64,000 bases of DNA from an uncultured Duncaniella sp. (GTDB taxonomy: Bacteria; Bacteroidota; Bacteroidia; Bacteroidales; Muribaculaceae): NCBI GenBank assembly GCA_910589485.1, contig CAJUSW010000010.1, positions 1-64,000 of the forward strand, read 5' to 3'. The notes beneath the pieces are model-generated. The model made no database searches. It was not told the origin of the DNA and worked only from the letters and a program-made list of their open reading frames with translations. Each line of letters opens with the position of its first letter. Within the stretch, counting starts at the first letter, position 1. Of this stretch, positions 60,300-64,000 are shown one piece after another. The position numbers and the translations under genes were made by a program.

Positions 60300-62657
60300 T
60301 TAGAAATTATATGACACTGTTGCCATGAAATTTCGTGGTTTACCAAGTTTTGTCGCTGAGATAAAATAATGCTTGTTGAATATATTATTCACCACCACCG
60401 AAAGTGTCACATGAGACTTGATGGTATAATAAACACCTCCATCCACTATAAATCGGGCTGGATCATATACATTATTTACAACACTGCTATATATTTTATC
60501 GGTGTAGTTACCGCTAAGATGAACTGATAGATCCTTCAACACTCCTCTGGGGACAGTGTAATCGGCATATAGATAGAATGTTGTTCGGGGCACGCCTGTT
60601 GCTCGAAGATTTATCTGGCCATTCTCATCAAGAGTCACCCACGGCAAGCCTACTGCCCAATCCATATTGCTGGCCCTGCGACGGTAGTCCGACCATCCTA
60701 CACCACCGGTCACCTTAAGGGTTGACCATGGATGGATTGTCACATCCATATCGAAGCCACGGGAATCATATTGGCCCACTTGAGCCTGCACCGTCTTCTC
60801 GACCTGTTCACCATCCACATCTACCGGCATTTTGCCAAGATTCATCACCACATTTCTCTTCTTGATGAGAAACGCACTCGCATTAAAATCAAACAGGCGG
60901 TGCTCATAGCGCACTCCTACTTCAAACTGATCGCCACGTTCCGGACGATACACTTCACCGCCATCCATGTCGGGCATGAACTCCTTGCCGTTTCGGTCAT
61001 AATATATATAGTTGGCATTATAGAACGTATTGTAAGGCTTAAAGAAGGAGGCGGCTGAAGCATATATCGACACTGACGGAATCGGTAGATACACCACTCC
61101 TGCTCGGTAGGTCAACGCGCTTGTCGAAACCTTGTTCCAGTCCGTGCGGGTTGCTTTGTCATAATGTTGTGTGCCGTCAGGAGTTTGGGCGGTGGCCCTG
61201 CGGTAAGTATAGGTGTCGAAACGTAAGCTGAGCATACCTTTCCAATGCTCATTTACATCTACTACATCTGTCACATAAAATCCATTGTTGAAGTTGCGTG
61301 AGATATTGGCGGCCGATACCTTGCAGTCCCACCAGTCCCGCACGTAATGAGGATCCTCTACCGGAATAATCTCATTCTTGCCCGGTCCCCACACATCTTC
61401 GTTGGCATAGCCGTTATATTGCACGAAATCAAAATATGTGGCAACCCATCCGGCCTTATATTTATGATTTATTCCATACCATCCGTCAATGGATCCTGTC
61501 AGCTCAAGAGTATTACTCAGCGTCTTATGATCCGGATTGAAATTCAGAGGAGTCCCGCTCTTAAGTTCATCCAGGTTAGTGTAATACGTCTTTCCGCTAC
61601 GGGTGTACTGATATTTGTAATCACCGGGTTCGGTGGATGTTACATAAGTCAATCCCTCTACGCAGCAATAGTCCAGATCACTATGGCTGTACGAAATATG
61701 CTCCCGCAGTTTGAATTTCTCGTTAAACGTATGAGTATAAGTTGTAGCCACCTCCATCAGGCGTCTGCGCATACGGTTATTGGCTATGTCGTTATAGACT
61801 GACTCATAATTGCATAGAGGATTTCTGGATCCGCTTGGGAGATAGATCTTGTCGGTACCCGCATAATAGATGTCTGCCGGCATTGTGGGAGCACCACCTA
61901 TATCTGTTGTATATGAATCATCTGCACCGTTGATGCTTGCTTCCCAATAGCCATGATTTCCTATCTGCGAACTGAGCGCGAATAATCCCGACAGTCGGTT
62001 GGCATTCACCATGCGATATCCGTCGCCGTTGCTTGTATAGACATGCGCACGGTAATGCACCGGTCCGATAAGCTTACCGCCGAATCCGAATGAGGCATCC
62101 TTCTGCTTCCAGCTTCCATAGCTCACACTTCCGTTGGCCGTGAATTTATCTGTCGGTTTCTTGCGGATAATATTTATAACACCGCCCATCACTGAATGGC
62201 CGGCAAGTACCGATGCCGGACCTTTGATGACCTCGATCGATTCAACTCCCGAGAGATCGCCGTAGGGAACAGTATTCCACACTCGCTCATCTCTCACACC
62301 ATCGTAGGCGATACCTACGTCATTTGATCCGCGGATGCTGAAACGCTGGAACTGGCCCAACTGATTTCCCGACATCACTACTCCGGGGAGAAACTTCACG
62401 GCATCTTCCATGTTCACGATATGTTTTCTCCCCAATGTCTTTTCATCAATACGGCTGACGGTCATAGGTAGATATTTTAGAGGCATATCTATCCCCAGCA
62501 GTCCTACTGAATGTTCCTGTAGTGGTTTGACATTTGACACTGTTGTGACCACTTCTCCAAGCGAAATGGTATCCGACATGGCATCAAGGCTGTCGGCCCG
62601 GCATGGGACGACAATCGCCACCGCCGTTAGGGCGGGCAATACAAATCTGACTTTCAT
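60300..62657 (-). CDS. TonB-dependent siderophore-type receptor
   Basis: A 785-residue outer membrane protein: signal peptide ending near CRADS, a plug with MEDAVKFLPGVVMSGNQLGQ, RFSIRGSNDVGIAYDGVRD, IEVIKGPASVLAGHSVMGG and INIIRKKPTDKF, then a barrel ending FMATVSYNF. The pattern is that of FhuA-like siderophore receptors. A PepSY gene is 47 bases upstream in the same direction, so import of a ferric siderophore followed by reduction in the envelope is likely. No cobalamin riboswitch precedes it within the window. Confidence 0.9.
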   Translation of the reverse strand: MKVRFVLPALTAVAIVVPCRADSLDAMSDTISLGEVVTTVSNVKPLQEHSVGLLGIDMPLKYLPMTVSRIDEKTLGRKHIVNMEDAVKFLPGVVMSGNQLGQFQRFSIRGSNDVGIAYDGVRDERVWNTVPYGDLSGVESIEVIKGPASVLAGHSVMGGVINIIRKKPTDKFTANGSVSYGSWKQKDASFGFGGKLIGPVHYRAHVYTSNGDGYRMVNANRLSGLFALSSQIGNHGYWEASINGADDSYTTDIGGAPTMPADIYYAGTDKIYLPSGSRNPLCNYESVYNDIANNRMRRRLMEVATTYTHTFNEKFKLREHISYSHSDLDYCCVEGLTYVTSTEPGDYKYQYTRSGKTYYTNLDELKSGTPLNFNPDHKTLSNTLELTGSIDGWYGINHKYKAGWVATYFDFVQYNGYANEDVWGPGKNEIIPVEDPHYVRDWWDCKVSAANISRNFNNGFYVTDVVDVNEHWKGMLSLRFDTYTYRRATAQTPDGTQHYDKATRTDWNKVSTSALTYRAGVVYLPIPSVSIYASAASFFKPYNTFYNANYIYYDRNGKEFMPDMDGGEVYRPERGDQFEVGVRYEHRLFDFNASAFLIKKRNVVMNLGKMPVDVDGEQVEKTVQAQVGQYDSRGFDMDVTIHPWSTLKVTGGVGWSDYRRRASNMDWAVGLPWVTLDENGQINLRATGVPRTTFYLYADYTVPRGVLKDLSVHLSGNYTDKIYSSVVNNVYDPARFIVDGGVYYTIKSHVTLSVVVNNIFNKHYFISATKLGKPRNFMATVSYNF

Positions 62658-62704
62658 TTGAAAATTAAGTAGTAAAAAACAATGATTGGTATATTTGGTA
62701 TATA

Positions 62705-64000
62705 TTATTCGCGTCTAAGCCGTCTCACAGTTCTCCACAGCCATTGCAACGCAAGTACAAGGCCTGTCACCGAAAGCATGCTTCCTCCGGTCAGAAGAAT
62801 AAACATTACGACATACCACACAGTCGGATGATCCGTAAGAGCCTTTATGTGAAGTGCATGTAGGCCCTTGTACAGAAACCTCCGGCTCCGGCCATCATCA
62901 TCAACACGATGAGTGGACAAGGTTAATGGATCGTAATATATCACAGTATTCATATAATCATCTGCCACCACCTTGTACACAGGCAGAGGGTTCCTATCCT
63001 TATCCCGGCCGTAATAATCATCATCGTATTCTGATATATATGACACTGTTATGCCCACACTGTCATGAAACTGTTTACGGGCATCTCGCTCAACCATTTC
63101 GGCCGAGAGCTTAAAGTCCTGGATATTACCAGCGACCGAAGCGTCGATATTGCGTCGCGAGTTATGGTAAGCTACCTGATAATAGGGATGATCATTCCAT
63201 GAAGCCCACTGTATGCTCACTATCGAATCACCTCCTTCGGCCACAACTTTTGCAATCGGCAGGAGATACCGGTCTGGATTGACCACCATCCTGCCGCGCC
63301 CTCCACGACGTCGGTCACGCTTACGCTGATCTCGGTTTTTGGAGTCAGGATCTTTCTGCTCCTGCTTTTCTTTTTTCAGGAACGATGGCATTCCGCCCAT
63401 CGACATATATCCGCTGAATGAGAATGTGATTGCACACCACCCGAACAGCATACCAAGAATAAAATGCCATCGCCACCAAGGTTTACGGTATGGGCAATGC
63501 CACAGACCATAAACCTTACGTTGGTGCCACCACACCATAATAGCAACAATTATGCCCGACAGGCACATGACACATCCGAGCAGGGCTGACCACACAACCA
63601 CGTCGGTCCACAACTCCTGGTGCTTGCGCAAGGGCGTGAAGTATAGCCAATGCGGAATACCCGCCAACCATGCCAACCGGCGATCCTTTGCCGTAGTAAA
63701 CTGTACCACGTCCCCCTCTGTAGTCATGTATAACTGATGTCCCTCCTTATCATCAAAATAATACTTAAAAATAGGCATCTTATCATTCCATCGTTCAAAT
63801 GGAATCCACTGGTCTACAGCTTCAAGAGTGTCAATCCGGGCTATCCTGGCATCACACCAGTTGTTCACAACCACCTCTCGGAATTCTTCCGAAAAAGCCG
63901 GCACCGGCTCCAGGTTATTGGCATATACCTCAATGGTAGAGTCATTGGTGGAGAGCTTCATCACATCCCGGCCATATTTCCGATACACCGACAGTGAACG
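62705..64000 (-). CDS. PepSY-type inner membrane protein, cut by the window edge
   Basis: Open frame of at least 430 residues with no stop before 64000, so the start lies outside. It holds PepSY-like parts (FREVVVNNWCDARIARID; DARKQFHDSVGITVSY), membrane helices (VVVWSALLGCVMCLSGIIVAI; WRWHFILGMLFGWCAITF) and a very basic linker (RDQRKRDRRRGGRGR). His residues beside the helices could bind heme, as in ferric-siderophore reductases of this family. It probably works with the receptor gene 47 bases downstream. Confidence 0.85.
   Translation of the reverse strand, partial: RSLSVYRKYGRDVMKLSTNDSTIEVYANNLEPVPAFSEEFREVVVNNWCDARIARIDTLEAVDQWIPFERWNDKMPIFKYYFDDKEGHQLYMTTEGDVVQFTTAKDRRLAWLAGIPHWLYFTPLRKHQELWTDVVVWSALLGCVMCLSGIIVAIMVWWHQRKVYGLWHCPYRKPWWRWHFILGMLFGWCAITFSFSGYMSMGGMPSFLKKEKQEQKDPDSKNRDQRKRDRRRGGRGRMVVNPDRYLLPIAKVVAEGGDSIVSIQWASWNDHPYYQVAYHNSRRNIDASVAGNIQDFKLSAEMVERDARKQFHDSVGITVSYISEYDDDYYGRDKDRNPLPVYKVVADDYMNTVIYYDPLTLSTHRVDDDGRSRRFLYKGLHALHIKALTDHPTVWYVVMFILLTGGSMLSVTGLVLALQWLWRTVRRLRRE

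Overview
The window looks like a chromosomal piece of an anaerobic gut member of the Bacteroidales, most likely Muribaculaceae or a close relative (inference). Reasons: seven promoters of the Bacteroidetes type (TTG, 20 bases, TAnnTTTG), TonB-dependent receptors of the Bacteroidetes kind, a DUF4835 protein, a PPDK, fused anaerobic cobalamin genes, and weak ribosome binding sites. I see no rRNA, tRNA, CRISPR array, integrase or transposase.

Layout. 1-422: non-coding leader with a long hairpin, a promoter and a short copy of a repeat element. 423-7338 (+): acyltransferase, membrane metallophosphatase, Tex (broken by one missing base in a C run), FolK, TsaB, a THUMP-like methyltransferase. 7331-13842 (-): dnaN, a 3'-5' exonuclease, coaBC, DUF4835, recN, rlmB. 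14137-24163 (+): a cell-wall cluster with a golvesin-containing amidase, a GT2 glycosyltransferase, a DUF4922 HIT-like protein, a SpoIID/LytB protein, an AmpG-like permease, a NamZ-type muramidase lipoprotein and a sugar kinase, which together suggest peptidoglycan turnover and salvage. 24306-27020: PPDK with its own promoter. 27250-28875: GH20 hexosaminidase lipoprotein. 29121-29941 (-): a WYL regulator gene with an internal deletion. 30297-31103: an unknown lipoprotein whose leader carries a full-length copy of the repeat element.

31201-60178 is a cobalamin island built from two convergent transcription units, each headed by a cobalamin riboswitch. The left unit (+) holds a PepSY membrane protein, cobU, cobT, cobS and cobC. 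The right unit (-, about 24 kb, most neighbours overlapping or nearly so) holds a TonB receptor, a DUF4374 lipoprotein, a secreted CbiK, a membrane-anchored CobN/HmuS-like chelatase, a small membrane protein, an ExbB-like proton channel, a DUF2149 protein, a BtuFCD-like ABC importer, then cbiHC, cbiET, cbiGF, cbiJD, cbiA, a PduO-type adenosyltransferase, cbiP, cobD and cbiB. Precorrin-2 C20-methyltransferase (cbiL) and any cytosolic cobaltochelatase are not in the window.

The most interesting part is the envelope module 49864-56135: two unrelated chelatase families, both predicted to face the periplasm, coupled to a proton channel and placed under cobalamin control. The second is the pair of repeat elements that sit 42-43 bases downstream of a promoter and just before a start codon. 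60300-64000 (-) is a TonB siderophore receptor and a PepSY membrane protein cut by the window edge.
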